Shown here in pieces: positions 25,612 to 38,150 of a stretch of DNA of 64,000 nt. A program made the translations under genes and the position numbers. Origin of the DNA: Delphinapterus leucas (Eukaryota > Chordata > Mammalia > Artiodactyla > Monodontidae); NCBI RefSeq assembly GCF_002288925.2, contig NW_022097993.1, positions 15,049,692-15,113,691 on the forward strand, written 5' to 3'. The first letter of the stretch is position 1; each line of letters begins with the position of its first letter. The notes beneath the pieces were generated by a model. The model saw only the letters and a list, made by a program, of their open reading frames with translations. It was not told the DNA's origin and did no database searches.

Positions 25612-27330
25612 GAGTTGGGATCAAGATGGTGGAGGAGTAAGAAGCAGAGTTCACCATCTTCCACAGAAACATTAAAAAAAAATCTACAAGTGGAACGATT
25701 CACACAGAACAGCTACTGAGTGCTGACAGAAGACCTCAGACACCTGAAAAGACAAGAAAACCTCCATGTAACTGGGTTGGACAAAAGGAAAAAGAAGAAA
25801 TCAGGACAGGGCCTGTGTTCCAGTTAGGAAGCTGTGAAGGGGGAAATGTTCCCGCACCTTGGGAAGGGTCCTCACCAGCGGATAAATTAGACTGGATAGG
25901 CGGGGTGTTTTGGAGACAAAACGGGGAAAGCAGCAACAAGTATCTGGAAAGCAAAACAGAAAGTAACCTGCACAGATGCTCTGCACCACCACCCTGTGCT
26001 CCACAACCTGAGACACTCCTCTGTCAGTGAGGGTGGGTGTTGGGTGCTGAAGCTCAGAATTCAGAGGTCAGACCCAGGGAGAGGACCAGAGTTAGGTGTA
26101 GAAACATCCTGAAGTTGTCAGGCCATGACAACTGAGAGTGTACTAGGAAGAAGCCTGGGCCTGCCAGAGAGGGCCCATTATTGAGAAGCACACGAGCAGA
26201 GGGGCAGGACCACCATAAGGACTTCTATCCCTGTGAGCACTCCCAGGCAACAGGAAGCCGCCTACAGGAGCTCTGGGGGTGGTCGCAAGTTGCCACTACC
26301 ATCTTGGGCTTCAGAGGCAGGCACTGGCCACCTCTTGCAGACAAATGGGCAGATTCCAGGCCCCAGAGGGGTTCAGACAGGTCCAGCCACTAGCAATTCA
26401 GCCAGCAGGCCCCAGGACACACCCCTGCTGATCCAAAAGGGCACGGATAGCTCTTGCTACTAGGAAATTCACCAGTGGGTGTCAGGCACAGTCCTGCTGT
26501 CCTGGTTGTGTGCAGATAACTCCCCCCACAAGGAAAATCATCCATAGGAGGGGCTGAAACTACAGCTGAGCCCCAGGAGCTATGTGACTAAGAAAGAAGA
26601 GCTGAAATCTCTCCTTGCTGCTGTGTGAACTGCGGAGTTACAACTCTGCTGATGGCTTCCTACATTCAGCACCTGCAAAACATCTGAAAGGACAACCAGT
26701 GATCTTGTAACTGGGATGGATCTGGCTTTAGGAGCTGTGGGCTCTGTGGGCACGTACACATGGAGGTGGAGCCAGGCCAGATTCTGAGCTGACACCATAG
26801 CTCCCACAGCAGGTCCGGGTGCATGACTAATGCAGTTCTGGGACCTGATCTCAGTGGACCTGCACCAGTGGCCTGGTGAAAACAATGCCTGAGAGTTACC
26901 AGGGCCAGTTGCTGGCATACCCACAGTTATGGCAGGATCGAGAGCAGTGCCAACAGCAGTGTACTTTGTAAGCCTGCACAGTGGGTGAAAGGGGACACAA
27001 CAGAACACATTCACAGATAAACATCTCTAGAGGAGGAATATTCAGTGGCTTGTCTCCCAGTGGGAGTGATCTTATCCCACTTACCTCACACTGCAGATTA
27101 GAATCACAGCTAAGAAACAGATATAGGGGTCTCTAATCCAACAGCTAGGGAGCAGACCCAGTCCCTGACAGGGCAGTGACAACCACAGAGCAAAGGGGAG
27201 GCCCAGCTCAATATCTAGGACATGATCTGGTCATCACCACACCAATCAAACCCCCTATCAAGCAGATAATGGCACAAGCCTCTGGACCAACCTCACCCAC
27301 CAGGGGGCAGACAGCAGAAACAAGAGGAAA
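25612..27330 (+). promoter_or_regulatory. L1 5' UTR with YY1-like start site
   Basis: GC-richer than the flanks. CAAGATGG at 25622-25629, about 11 bases from the element start, matches the position and core of the YY1 site that sets transcription start in human L1; a role here is inferred. No gene adjoins it. Confidence 0.65.
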
Positions 27331-28580
27331 ATTCAACACACATTTATAATAAAAATTCTCCAGAAAGTAATAATAAAGGCCATATATGAAAAATGAACAG
27401 CAAACATCATTCTCAGTGGTGAAAAACTGGAAGCTTATCTTCTAAGATCAGGAAAAAGACAAGGATGTCCACTCTCACCACTATTATTCAACATAGTTTT
27501 GGAAGTCCTAGCCATGGCAATCAGAGAAAATAAATAAATAAAAGGAATCTAAATTGGAAAAGAAGTAAAACTGTCAGTGTTTACAGATTACGTGATACTA
27601 TACATAGAAAATCCTAAAGAGGCCATCAGAAAACTACTAGACTGCATCAATGAATTTGGTAAATTTGCAGGGTACAAAATTAATACACAGAAATCACTTG
27701 CATTCCTATACACTAACAATGAAAGATCAGAAAGAGAAATTAAGGAAACATCCCATTTACCATCACAATGAAAAGAATAAAATACCTAGGAATAAACCTA
27801 CATAAGGAGGCAAAAGATCCATACTCAGAAAACTATAAAACATTGATGAAAGAAATCAGAGATGACACAAACAGCTAGAGAGATATATGATGTTCTTGGA
27901 TTGGAAGAATCAATATTATGAAAATGACTACACTACCCAAAACAATTTACAGATTCAACGTAATCCCTATCAAATTACCAATGGTATTTTTCACAGAATT
28001 AGAGCAAAATATTTTACAATTTATATGGAAACCAAAAGAGTCCAAATAGCCAAAGCAATCTTGAGAAAGAAAAATGTAACAGGAGGAATCATGCTCCCTG
28101 ACTTCAGACTCTACCACAAAGCTACTGTAATCAAGTCAGTATGGTACTGGCAGAACAACAGATATATAGATCAATGGAACAGAATAGAAATCCCAGAGAT
28201 AAACCCATGCATCTATGGTCAACTAATCTGTGACAAAGGAGACAAGAATATACAATGGAGAAAAGACAGTCTTTTCAATAAGTGGTGCTGGGAAAACTGG
28301 ACAGCTACCTGTAAAAGAATGAAATTAGAACACTGTAACACCGTACACAAAAATAAACTCAAAATGAATTAAAGACCTAAATGTAAGGCTGAATACTATA
28401 AAATTCTTAGAGGAAAACATAGACAGACACTCTCTGACATAAATTGCAGCAAGATCTTTTTTGATCCACCTCCTAGAGTAATGAAAATAGAAACAAAAAT
28501 AAGTAAATGGGACCTAATTAAACTTAAAAGCTTTTGCACAGCAAATGAAACCATAAACAAGACTAAAAGACAACCCTCAG
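27331..28580 (+). pseudogene. L1 ORF2 remnant (RT and C-terminal parts)
   Basis: Open pieces are 27577-27771 and 27887-28372. The active-site box corresponding to FADD lies at about 27582-27593 and reads FTDY, so the first catalytic Asp position is shifted or lost. Stops and frameshifts interrupt the rest, and the downstream C-terminal portion continues, diverged, to about 29320. Without ORF1 and endonuclease this copy cannot function. Confidence 0.8.
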
Positions 28581-29945
28581 AATGGAAGAAAATATTTGCA
28601 AATAAAGCAAGTGACAAGAGATTAATCTCCTAAATATACAAACAGCTCATGCAGCTGTTTGTGTCCAAAAAAAAAAAAAAAAGCCCAATCAAAAAATGGG
28701 CAGAAGATCTAAATTAACATTTCTCCAAAGAAGACATATAGATGGTAAAAAGCACATGAAAAGCTGCCCAATATCACTAATTATTATAGAAATGCAAATC
28801 AAAATTACAATCACACCAGTCAGAATGGCCATAATCAAAATATCTACAAACAATAAACGCTGGAGAGGATGTGGAGAAAAGGGAAACCTCATGCACTGTC
28901 AGTGGGAATGTAAATTGATACAGCCACTATGGAGCACAATATGGAGGTTCCTTAAAAAAACTAAAAATAGAAATACCATATGACCCAGCAATCCCAATCC
29001 TAAGCCTATACCCAGAGAAAAACATAATTCAAAAATATACATGCACCCCATAATTCAAACCATAATTCAAAAGATACTTGTGAATGTTCATTGCAACACT
29101 ATTCACAATAGCCAGGAAATGGAAGAAACATAAAAGTCCATAAGAGAGGAATGGATAAAGAAGATGTGGTACATATATACAATCGAATATTACTCAGCCA
29201 TAAAAAAAACAAAAACAAAATAATGTCATTTGCAGGAACATGGATGGACATAGAGATTGTCATCATGAGTGAAGTAAGTCAGACACACAGACACAGAAAG
29301 AAAAATAGCATAAGACATTGCTTATATGTGGAATTAAAAAAAATTTGTACAATGAACTTGTTTACAAAACAGAAGCAGAGTCACATATGTAGAAAACAAA
29401 CTTATGGTTACCAGGGGATGTGGGGAAGGAATAAACTGGGGCATTGGGATTGATATATAGACACTTTTATATATAAAATAGTTAACTATTAAGGACCTAC
29501 TTGTCCTTAGCACGGGGAAATCTATTCAGTACTCTGTAATGGTCTACATGGGAAAAGAATCTAAAAAAAAAAAAAAAAAGAGTGTATATATGTATATCTA
29601 TAATTCATTCAATTTGCTGTACACTTGAAATTAACACAACATTGTAAATCAACTATACTCCAATAAAAATGTTTAAAAAATGATTAAGTTCTGGGCATCT
29701 AATGAATAGTGTGGTCAATATAAAATTACTCTATTATATATAATACTTGAAAGTTTTTAAGAGAGTAGATCATAAATATTATTACCACACACACACAAAA
29801 TGGTAATTATGTGAGTGGACGGAGTTGTTAAATAGCTTTATTGTGGTAATATTTCTCAATATATACATGTATCAAATCATCACCTTGTATGCCTTAGACT
29901 TACATAGGTTATATGTTAATAAGATCTCAATAAAGCTGGAAAAAT

Positions 29946-31035
29946 AAATTCACTGAGGTGATATACTTAATTGTATGCTCATTCAATGATAAGGTAAATA
30001 TTAACTGCTTCTTGTCTGGCAGTTTATACATGTACAGTATTATAGTGACTGTAGCCTTTTCTTTAATTGAATGGAGCCTTCCCATGAAGATGTAATTGTA
30101 CAGTGTGAAAGCTCTCCTGTGCTTCTTCAATGTGCTGACTTGTGTCTTGTTGCTTTTATTGTTTCTTATGAACTATTGACTTAGTATTATTTTAAGTACT
30201 GTAAAATGTATCATTGTTTCATTCTTTCATTTTTGCTTTTTTCTTCTTACCCTTTTTGAAAGGAAAATGTCAGTACCCAGAAACAAAGATCCTTTGTTAA
30301 AGACTTGATGTTATCAAGGTATAATTATAAATAAAAGAACTATCAGGTATATGTTGCCTAATATAATCACATTTAGTTTATACTACTTTATATATTTTAA
30401 TATAAAACATGTTTTAATACAAAATTATTTCTATATATACTGGAAAATAGAGAAGAATATATGTGCATTTGAGAAGGGCATCATTAAGTCTTTCGTTTGC
30501 TGTGCTATCTTATGGGCAATCTTTTTTTACACAAATTTTCTTTTTTTAATAAATTTTTAAATAACTTACCAAGGGCAAGTACTACTTGATAAAAACAAGG
30601 CAAATAAAATAAGATATATCATAATGAACACATGCAATGGCACATAGCACAAAGATTATATGATTTATATTTTGGATAAGACAAGTATTCTTAAATTGTG
30701 AATTGCTGTAGCTAAATGTAGACAATTATAAATGAATAGGTATTGGGATTATCTATGCTATGAACCTATCAAACCAGTACCAACCCTCTTGTGTCAAGAA
30801 TTATTAACAACCCCAAAATCGAACTTTATTTTGTTCTTGGTGAAAAAGATGTTAGAAAGCATGATGGTTTCATTGATGATGATGATTCTTACGAGGCATT
30901 TCAAAATGAGATCAAGATTACACTAGTAATAAATAAAAAAATCAAGATATACTTTGCTCCAAATAGTGTCAAAGTTTTGAATACAGTAAATGGTCACCAA
31001 ACTGAATCACTGTTTAGTTTTGTTTTGTATTTTTG
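29946..31035. other. Unassigned DNA
   Basis: No named feature. A stretch at about 30730-31040 holds two overlapping frames (64 and 83 codons) that match nothing I recognise. Confidence 0.45.
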
Positions 31036-31039
31036 GAGT

Positions 31040-31190
31040 TGAGGCCTATGTTTATTACCGTGATTGTGGTGATGGTTTCAAACTAGAGTTTCATATGTAC
31101 AAACTCACCAAATTATACATATTAAACATCTTCAGGTTTCTTGTATATCAATTATAACCCAATGAAGTTGTTAAAATTAAATGTTTTTAA
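31040..31190 (+). mobile_element. Old L1M 3' UTR fragment
   Basis: GATTGTGGTGATGGTTTCA followed by an ending of TATCAATTATAACCCAATGAAG type is the usual order in old L1M 3' ends. Confidence 0.65.
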
Positions 31191-31534
31191 AAGGATTGGG
31201 TTATATAATTTCTAAGACTAATTCCATTTGCAAAATTCACTTAACCTGTGATTCTGTGATTCTATTTCTGTTCCAATATATATATGCCATATTTTCCACA
31301 GATTCCACAAAGCCTATCTACCTCTCTGTCATGATAATTACTAAAGGTTAGTTGTTTTCAGAACTGATTAATCCCCCAGAAAGTGTATTGACACTCTTGA
31401 ACACTTCCCAGTCCTCCCTCCATATCATATTGGTCCCTTACCCTAAACTTCATCACTAATTGCAACTCCCTCTAATCATTGTTAGGAAACCTTTCCAGAG
31501 GGCACAAAGGCAGATGGACATTTATTCATTTCTT

Positions 31535-32235
31535 TTTGTACTTGTTTATTTATTTATTTTTCAGTTTTATTGAGACATAACTGATGTACAGCACCATATA
31601 AGTTTAAGGTGTACAGCATAATGATTTGACTTACATACATCATGAAATCATTATCACAATAAGATTAGTTAGCATCCGTCATCTCATACAGATACAAAAT
31701 TAAAGAAATAGAAAAATTTTTCTCTGTGATAAGAACTCTTAGGATTTACTCTCTTAAGAACTTTCACATATAACATAATCAATGTTAATTACATTTATCA
31801 TGTTATACATTATATTCCTAGAGTTATTTATGTTGTAGCTGGAAGTTTGTACCTTTTGACTGTCTTCATCCAGTCCCCCCTCTCCACACCCCTTGCCTCT
31901 GGTGACCACAAATCTGATCTCTTTTCCTATGAGCTTGTTTGTTGTTTTTGAAGTATAGTTGACCTACAGTACTATGTTAGTTCCCTGTACACAGTATAGT
32001 GATTAGATATTTCTGTACATCTCAAAATGATCACCAAGATAACGTTAGTAATCATCTGTCACCATACAAAGATACTACATAGTTATTGACTATAATCCCC
32101 ACACTGTACACTTCATATTCCTGACCCATTTGTTAAGTCTGTACCTCTTCATCTCCCCCACCTATTTCTCTCCCATCCCATCAACCCCTCTGACAACGAC
32201 GTATTTGTTCTTGGAATCTAACTATGTTTCTATTT
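31535..32235 (-). mobile_element. Old antisense L1M 3' sequence
   Basis: Starts as the reverse of an L1 3' end (TTTTCAGTTTTATTGAGACATAA at 31559) and continues with TAAGTTTAAGGTGTACAGCATA. A second, related block begins near 31930 (GAAGTATAGTTGACCTACAG), so the segment contains either an internally repetitive 3' UTR or two fragments. Related sequence occurs at 51380 and 43175. Confidence 0.7.
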
Positions 32236-33424
32236 TGTTAGGTTGAATCCTTTTTTATACAATAATAAATCATTACTTTACCATGCATTGCAGCATAAAG
32301 GAAATGGGAGTGCACATTTAGGATCAATATTTATTTTTCTTCTTTTGATACCAATCTATACACTGAATAATTCAGTTTGTTAGTCTGTTCTACAATGTTG
32401 GTTTTTTTCTTTTTTAAATACTTGCTCAAGCCATGTGTGTAATGTGTGTATAAAAACATTTTGCTTGAATGACTATCTGGTGGACAAATCAACTCTTTAG
32501 ACTTTACTCTTTAAATTACCTTTCCAATCCATTATCCAGTTTACAAAACTAGAGAATGAATGTTGAGACATAAGTACATAGTCAAATAGTGCTTTCCCTC
32601 CTTAAACTAAAATACTTGTATTTTGCAAGGTTATTTCTTACAAGTAAACAAACATATTCTATCACATTAATTTCTTGAGAATGATTTTGAGGCTAGAATA
32701 ACAGTTATATTTTTGGAAAGAGTGAAAAGAAGAGATAATCTTTTAGCAGTGCTAAAATAGATACTGAAACTTCAGGATGGAGAAGATAACAGTTGGTCCA
32801 CTGAGCCCATCTTTAAGCCCACCCTGGAAACAGAAGTGTTCCCTTCTCCTGTTTTCCACTGGGAAGTGGGTACGTGAGCTGAGGAGACCAGAAATTTTTG
32901 TAGAAAGTCCGACAAAGTATACGGAAGATTGGGATTTTGTGGAGGATGTGTCTTCAATTTAGGTCTCTGCTTACCACAGAAAAAGACATTCTATTGTTTT
33001 GATTATGATTTCTCTGCTTTATTTTTCCAAACTCTGGTAGCAGGAAAGAGAAAGAGAAGGACTCAGGATGGTACTTTGTCAGCTGGTTATATTTGTCCCC
33101 ACCTAAAATTTTTTCATGATTCACAAAAGACCAAATGATTCTAGAGTGAGGAATCTCAACATTTCAAAAATGTTGAGATAAAATATTGAATGGGATAAAT
33201 TTTCTCAACTAGTTTAAGTTATATGTCTAATTTTATATTAGAAGTTTTCTACTAAATTTTTGTTCTCTATACTATTTTGCCATTCATACAGTCCTATTAA
33301 TCCTGGAATTATCATAAATGAATGATCATGGTAAGAAATGAAAAAAATAAAAACAGAAAATATCCCATTTCTCTTTAGTGTTTACCAATGAAATACTGTC
33401 TGAGGATTCCAGGGAGAATTTTAT
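32236..33424. other. Unassigned DNA
   Basis: No repeat or gene recognised; short frames on both strands at 32772-32962 are shadows of each other. Confidence 0.45.
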
Positions 33425-33426
33425 TA

Positions 33427-34390
33427 CAGTAAGTCCCCTACATATGAACCAGTTCCATTCCAAGAGTGTGTTTGTAAGTCCAATTTGTTTGTAAGTCTAA
33501 CAAAGCTAGCCTAGGTACCCAACTAACACAATCGGCTATATAGTACTGTAATGTAATAAGTTTATAATACATTTTACAAAAATAATACATAAAAAAGCAA
33601 ACACAAAAAATAAAGAAGACATTTTTAATCTTGCAATACAATACCTTGAAAAGTACAGTAGTACAGTACAACAGCTGGCAAACTGCGGCTGGCATCGAGT
33701 GAAAAATCAAGAACAGTTACTGACTAGAGGAGGGAGAGGAGGTGGGAGATGGTAGAGCTGAAGGATCGTCAGCAACAGGAGATGGAGGGCCAACTGCACT
33801 TTCACTCATGCCTGACGATGGCACAGGTTCTGGATCCTTGCTGGATTCAATTCTATCTACCCTCTTGAAACAATGATCTAGTGGTGTCTGGGTAGCAGCT
33901 CTTTTCTCATCATAGATGACACGGTAGCACTGGATTGCATTCTGAATGGCTGCTGCAACCTTCGTGTACAGTTCTACATTCGGGTCCTGTGCCACAAAAA
34001 CTAACAGTGCCTCCTTAAATAAAGAAAATCCCCTGCCATTTCCTGCGTCAGGAATCTCTTCAGTTCTGCAGTCACTTCTTCCTCTTGTCTCTCATTGTCC
34101 TTTCTCTGGGCCTCCAATTCTTGGTGCTTCTTAGCAGTACCAGCTATATCACTGCTGATTTTATGCTTGCTTTTGGACATCCTGGGCTTGAAATAAAGAT
34201 ACTGTACTGCTGTACTCTATACAGTACTGTACAGTAAAGTACACAAAAGGACAACCACTTGTAGATGATGCACACATGTGACAATGTACACCAGACACAC
34301 GTGAACTAACTTACATGGTTGGACATGTGCACACATGTTCACATCTTCAAAAGTTCACAACTTGAGTGTTCCTATGTAGGGGACTTACTG
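33427..34390 (-). mobile_element. Pogo/Tigger-type DNA transposon, internally deleted
   Basis: Terminal inverted repeats of about 23 bases begin with CAGTAAGTCCCCTACATA at 33427 and end with its complement at 34390. A TA dinucleotide is duplicated at both sides (33425-33426, 34391-34392), as for Tc1/mariner and pogo elements. The interior encodes, on the minus strand, only the first and last parts of a transposase. At 964 bp it is far shorter than an autonomous Tigger (about 2-3 kb). A shorter relative is at 60241-60960. Confidence 0.85.
33717..34180 (-). pseudogene. Collapsed Tigger transposase (start fused to C-terminus)
   Basis: The frame opens at ATG 34180 with a Lys/Ser-rich start (MSKSKHKISSDIAGTAKK), then passes at once into the Glu/Lys-rich C-terminal region (QRKDNERQEEEVTAELKRF). 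The psq/CENPB DNA-binding domains and the DDE catalytic core that should lie between are missing. One base change in length near 34010 shifts the frame, and the second part (33995-33717) ends in a Ser/Pro-rich tail (PSPTSSPSSSQ). No catalytic residue remains. The reading as a Tigger relative rests on the tail, the TIRs and the TA duplication. Confidence 0.75.
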
Positions 34391-34392
34391 TA

Positions 34393-35284
34393 TTTGTTTC
34401 ATATGTAATTTCCTCCCCTGGCACCTTGGGGTCTGTGAGATGTCTAGTGTGTATTTGTCCGTACATGTATGCATGTATATCCAACTGAAAGCAGTCTGGA
34501 TATGACACAAGGATAATTGGCAATCATTTCCTAATCAATGTTATCATGAAAAGAAGGATTAACCTGGGACAAAGGTAATAAGCATAGATTGAGAAGCTCA
34601 CACTACAAAATATTTGCTTAAGTCAGATGAAAATTTGGTTACTACTTGATATGTTTTCTTTATTGCTCAAGAAAAATGAAAGCTTCTGTGCTAGTGACTT
34701 CATAATTATAATAAATTTCCAAATCAGTTATGCATAAGTGAGCAATACAACCATATGATGAAGGGTAAAAATGTAGATATATCTCTCTGTGTATCTATAC
34801 ATATACTCATATAGCTACATTACAAATACTTGATAATATACATACACAGGTTTGTTTATTATTTTGATTTAAACTATGGGGGACAAGTCTTAATAATGAT
34901 ATAAAATACAAATTCTACTCAACTGTGGGAGTCCTGATTGAGTCTCTAGGGAAGAATGCTGATCTTTGTTTTTATTTTCCTGCCTTGTGGGAAAAAAAAA
35001 ATAATGAAGTGCTTAAATTTTGTGGGATACACCCTGATATCCCCAAATGGTAAGGATTAACATAAAACATAAAAAGTTTTTAAGGACTTTGAAATCCGAA
35101 CTGGATTCACTTTTGCTATAACATCTTGTGTATGTGCTTGCCATAATGGTCTTTCATAATTTCATGATTATCAAATTATCTTGAAATGTTTTACTTTGAT
35201 CTCAAATTTTACAGTGAATTATATTTTGTCATTTAATAATACCTTATCTAGAAACACGTATCTCTTTAAATCATTTTAAATTAA
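34393..35284. other. Unassigned DNA
   Basis: Nothing recognised. Confidence 0.5.
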
Positions 35285-35948
35285 TTGATTATATTTTAAG
35301 TAACTTTTTAGAGCACTTGTAGGCTCACAGAAAAATTCAGAGGCAGGGAGAGAGGTCCCATGTACTCCCTGCTTATAATTGAGTAGCATCCCTCTTATCA
35401 ACATGCCCCACCAGAGTGATACATATGTTAGAATTGATAAGCCTACAGTGACACATCATTATCACCCAAATTCCATAGTTTACATTAGGGCTCACTCTTC
35501 CTGTTGTATGCTCTAATGGGTTTGGACAAATGTATACCAACATAAGTCCACCAATAGTATCACACATAGTATTTTCACTGTCCTGTAAGCCTAAGTTCTC
35601 ACCCTATTCATCCCTCCCTCCCACCTAAACCGTGGCAACCACTGACCCTTTTAATGTCTCCATACTTTTGTCTTTTCCAGAATTTCATTTAGTTGGAATC
35701 TTATAGTATATAACATTTCAGATTGGTTATGTCATTTAGTAATAAGCATTTTGGTTTTCTCTGTGTCTTTTCTTTTTAGTACTGAATAATATTCTATTGT
35801 TGGATGTATCACAGTTTATTTTACATTCACTTACTGAAGGGCAATGTGATTGCTTCTAAGTTTTGGCAATTTTGAATAAAGCTGTTATAAATGTCATGTG
35901 CACATTTTCGAGTGGACTTAAATTTGTTAACGTTTTTGGGTAAATATT
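35285..35948 (-). mobile_element. Old antisense L1M 3' fragment
   Basis: Reversed L1 3' UTR and ORF2 end (for example AATAATATTCTATTGTTGGATG at about 35786 and AATTTTGAATAAAGCTGTTATAA at about 35870). Heavily diverged; ends where the ERV LTR starts. Confidence 0.75.
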
Positions 35949-35949
35949 G

Positions 35950-36298
35950 TGAAAAACTAATAAACAGAAACCTCCATTAGAAAGAGTTAGGAGACCGGAA
36001 GTGGGAGCTCTCACACCCTGCAATGATGGAAGAGCCCAGTGGGAAGAAGGAAGACTTCCTCTTCTTTCCTGGCAAGAATTCAAACAATGACAGACTGCCA
36101 TAACTCAGCCAATGAAAAGCCGTGAACTTTTTGATAACTGTGGCCCTCCCACTTCCTTTTTCCCTCCATAAAAATGTTCTCCTCTGCTGGGGATTTGCAT
36201 ATGGCTCACAGCAATAGCAGACCTCAAATGACAATTATTTGCTGATCCCAAATAAACCCATTATTGCTGGGGAATAACTGTCAGTTTGCTTTCAGTCA
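35950..36298 (+). mobile_element. ERV 5' LTR (class I)
   Basis: About 349 bases ending TCAGTCA, directly followed by a primer-binding-site-like sequence. Inside are an ATAAAAA TATA-like box (36168-36174), an octamer ATTTGCAT (36193-36200) and AATAAA (36251-36256), the expected LTR order although the octamer is downstream of the TATA-like box. The 5' boundary is approximate. No matching 3' LTR was found in the window. Confidence 0.7.
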
Positions 36299-36304
36299 GT
36301 ATTT

Positions 36305-36322
36305 TGGTGATCAGTACGGGAA
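36305..36322 (+). promoter_or_regulatory. ERV primer-binding site
   Basis: TGGTGATCAGTACGGGAA begins six bases after the LTR end, the place and TGG start of a retroviral tRNA primer site. I cannot assign the tRNA. A splice-donor-like GGTAAGTT follows in the leader near 36429. Confidence 0.6.
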
Positions 36323-38150
36323 TCCAGAGAAGACTCCCAGTGACTCTGAGGCTGCTGAGCAAATAAATGCAGTACCCACACTGAACCCTCTGTTGCTCAC
36401 TGCTTTTCTCACTGACCCTGGAATTTGAGGGTAAGTTTTTTCTTGAAAGAAACTTCCACCCTTTTTGCATTAGGAAGCTCTCCAAGCTGTATTTGTACTT
36501 GGGATCTATTTTATGGTTTTCTCTTTTCTAGTTAAGGCTTGCTCTGTGTGTGAGTACTCATTTGGCACTTTGGCCTGATTTTGAAATCAGACTTTTCTGT
36601 TTGGAACTGACTAGGCTTCAGGCCATTCCTCGTGGAAGCGGGACTGTTTCTTTAGAACTGTGCTGAGCACAACCTTCAGCCTGCCTCTTCCTAATCCAGA
36701 CTTTTCCATTAGAACTTGTTGGTATAAAGTCTACAGACTGTTTGGATTGCTTACATTGTTTAAGCTGTCTGAGCTCTTTAGACTGTTTGAAAATTATTCT
36801 CTTACTCTGGATAATAAAAGAAAAAAAAATCTCTAAGAACTAGTTATCTAAATATTTTGAAGGTGCCCCCTTTACAGGGACCACAGCTGATTTCACGATT
36901 GAAAACCATGATCATTCCTCATGGACATTTCTAACTAAATGAACCAAACTAACCAAATACAATTTAGAAAATCAATGACCATTATGGGGAACTATTGAAA
37001 TCCTCAAATTTACCTGTGTTACAATCTAATTGGACAATCATAGTTCTAAAATTTCCCAAACTGAATAGAACACTTATTTCCGTTGGTATTTTGAAGCTTC
37101 CAAATATTATCAGGAGCCACAATTGCCTCTCTGCAAAATAAGATTTTAAGATTAACTGAGGCAAGCTAACAAAGAAAGGAAGATAAAATGTCTTCTGAAG
37201 CTCCAGGCTCTTCTCCCTTCTTTATCTCAGGTTCTGCCTTGGGGGCCACTTTCCTCCTTCCCTTCTAAACTACCTAAACCTCCTTTGGGCCCTCAGTTCC
37301 AACATACTAATTCTTTCACTGAACTTCTCATTTTCTCTGAAACTCTCCCCACTCCCTTTTCCTCTGAACTTATCAGGACATGTCCTTTAAAATTAAGTCA
37401 CCTGAGGATCCAGAAGATAAACCCTTAATTTTTTTATATTCCCTGGACTAAAACTAAACTGTGAGCCATAGTCAAAGATTTTCCCAAAGTATCAAAGATC
37501 CTCACAGATTTGCTGAGGAATTTAATACAGTCATTTAAACGTATCAACCTGATTTCTCTGACTTCTATCAGCTAACTCATATGCTTGTCAGTGAGGGTCA
37601 GACCCAGAATTGGATAAAAACTGCTAATTGGGAAAATCCTGAAAGCTCCCTAGAATTAAAACCTGGAGACCAGTTTGATAGTTTATTACATGGTCCTGTT
37701 CAGACAACTGCTAGGCAAGTTCTTTAGAGACATTCCTAAGGTTTTTCTAAAGCTTGTTGATTCAAACAAAATTTAAGCTTACACACTGTTGACTAGGTTC
37801 ATGACTATTGCAATATACTTCAGATTGTTTTTAAGGCAAATTCTGGTCTTCCTTCAGATACTGCTTCCACACAGGCAGCCTTTAACTGTATGTCTATGAA
37901 TAGGTTGAACCAGGACTTTCCCCTTCTAGTAAAAAGGACTGGGATAGACTGTAAAACTGTGTCCATACAGATTTAGTTTATCTGGCAAACCACCTCCCAC
38001 CTACTTTAGATGAGAAGACCACCAAAACCCTTTATCTTCAACTTCAGCAAATTAAGGTCCCTTAGTGAAATCAAAACCCTCCTAGTTTTTGCTACTATTG
38101 CAAAAATCCAGGACTTAGGAAACTAGATTGTTACAAATTTAAGTTCTTCA
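36323..38150 (+). pseudogene. Decayed ERV leader and gag
   Basis: After the leader, a gag region with multiple stops can be followed by similarity of short stretches to gammaretrovirus-like Gag, notably a capsid-like piece at about 37530-37720. A nucleocapsid zinc knuckle lies at 38090-38131 with spacing C-x2-C-x4-X-x4-C, in which the His position is Leu. The breaks mean no Gag can be made. Boundaries between matrix, capsid and nucleocapsid are not firm. Confidence 0.6.

Larger units (their letters stand above)
25612..29679 (+). mobile_element. L1 with complete 5' end and large internal deletion
   Basis: Starts with the L1 5' terminus (GAGTTGGGATCAAGATGGTGG) and ends with an L1 3' UTR and tail. 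The 9-base duplication ATGATTAAG (25603-25611 and 29680-29688) shows it entered as one unit. The 5' UTR runs to about 27330, then joins directly to ORF2 within the RT region (AAATTCAACACACATTTATAA at about 27332). The rest of the 5' UTR, all of ORF1 and the endonuclease half of ORF2 are absent. The 3' UTR belongs to an older subfamily than that at 41826. Confidence 0.88.
22575..29945 (+). mobile_element. Old 5'-truncated L1, host for three later insertions
   Basis: An older L1M-type element on the plus strand survives in four pieces: 22575-22881 and 24034-25046 (ORF2), 25264-25602 (end of ORF2 and 3' UTR) and 29689-29945 (3' UTR ending in CTCAATAAAGCTGG plus A-rich tail). The pieces are collinear once the three inserts are removed, and each insert has its own target-site duplication. 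Stops are frequent. Its 3' UTR type (TAGATCATAAATATTATTACC-like at about 29767) differs from the young copies. Confidence 0.85.

Noticed and set aside
27300..27340. Splicing as the cause of the L1 5' UTR to ORF2 junction
   Set aside because: Related L1 copies in the window show no AG directly before the ORF2 side of the junction; kept only as a possibility in the findings.
30732..31042. Overlapping 64- and 83-codon frames
   Set aside because: Biased, AT-driven frames with no known domain; the end overlaps an old L1 3' UTR.
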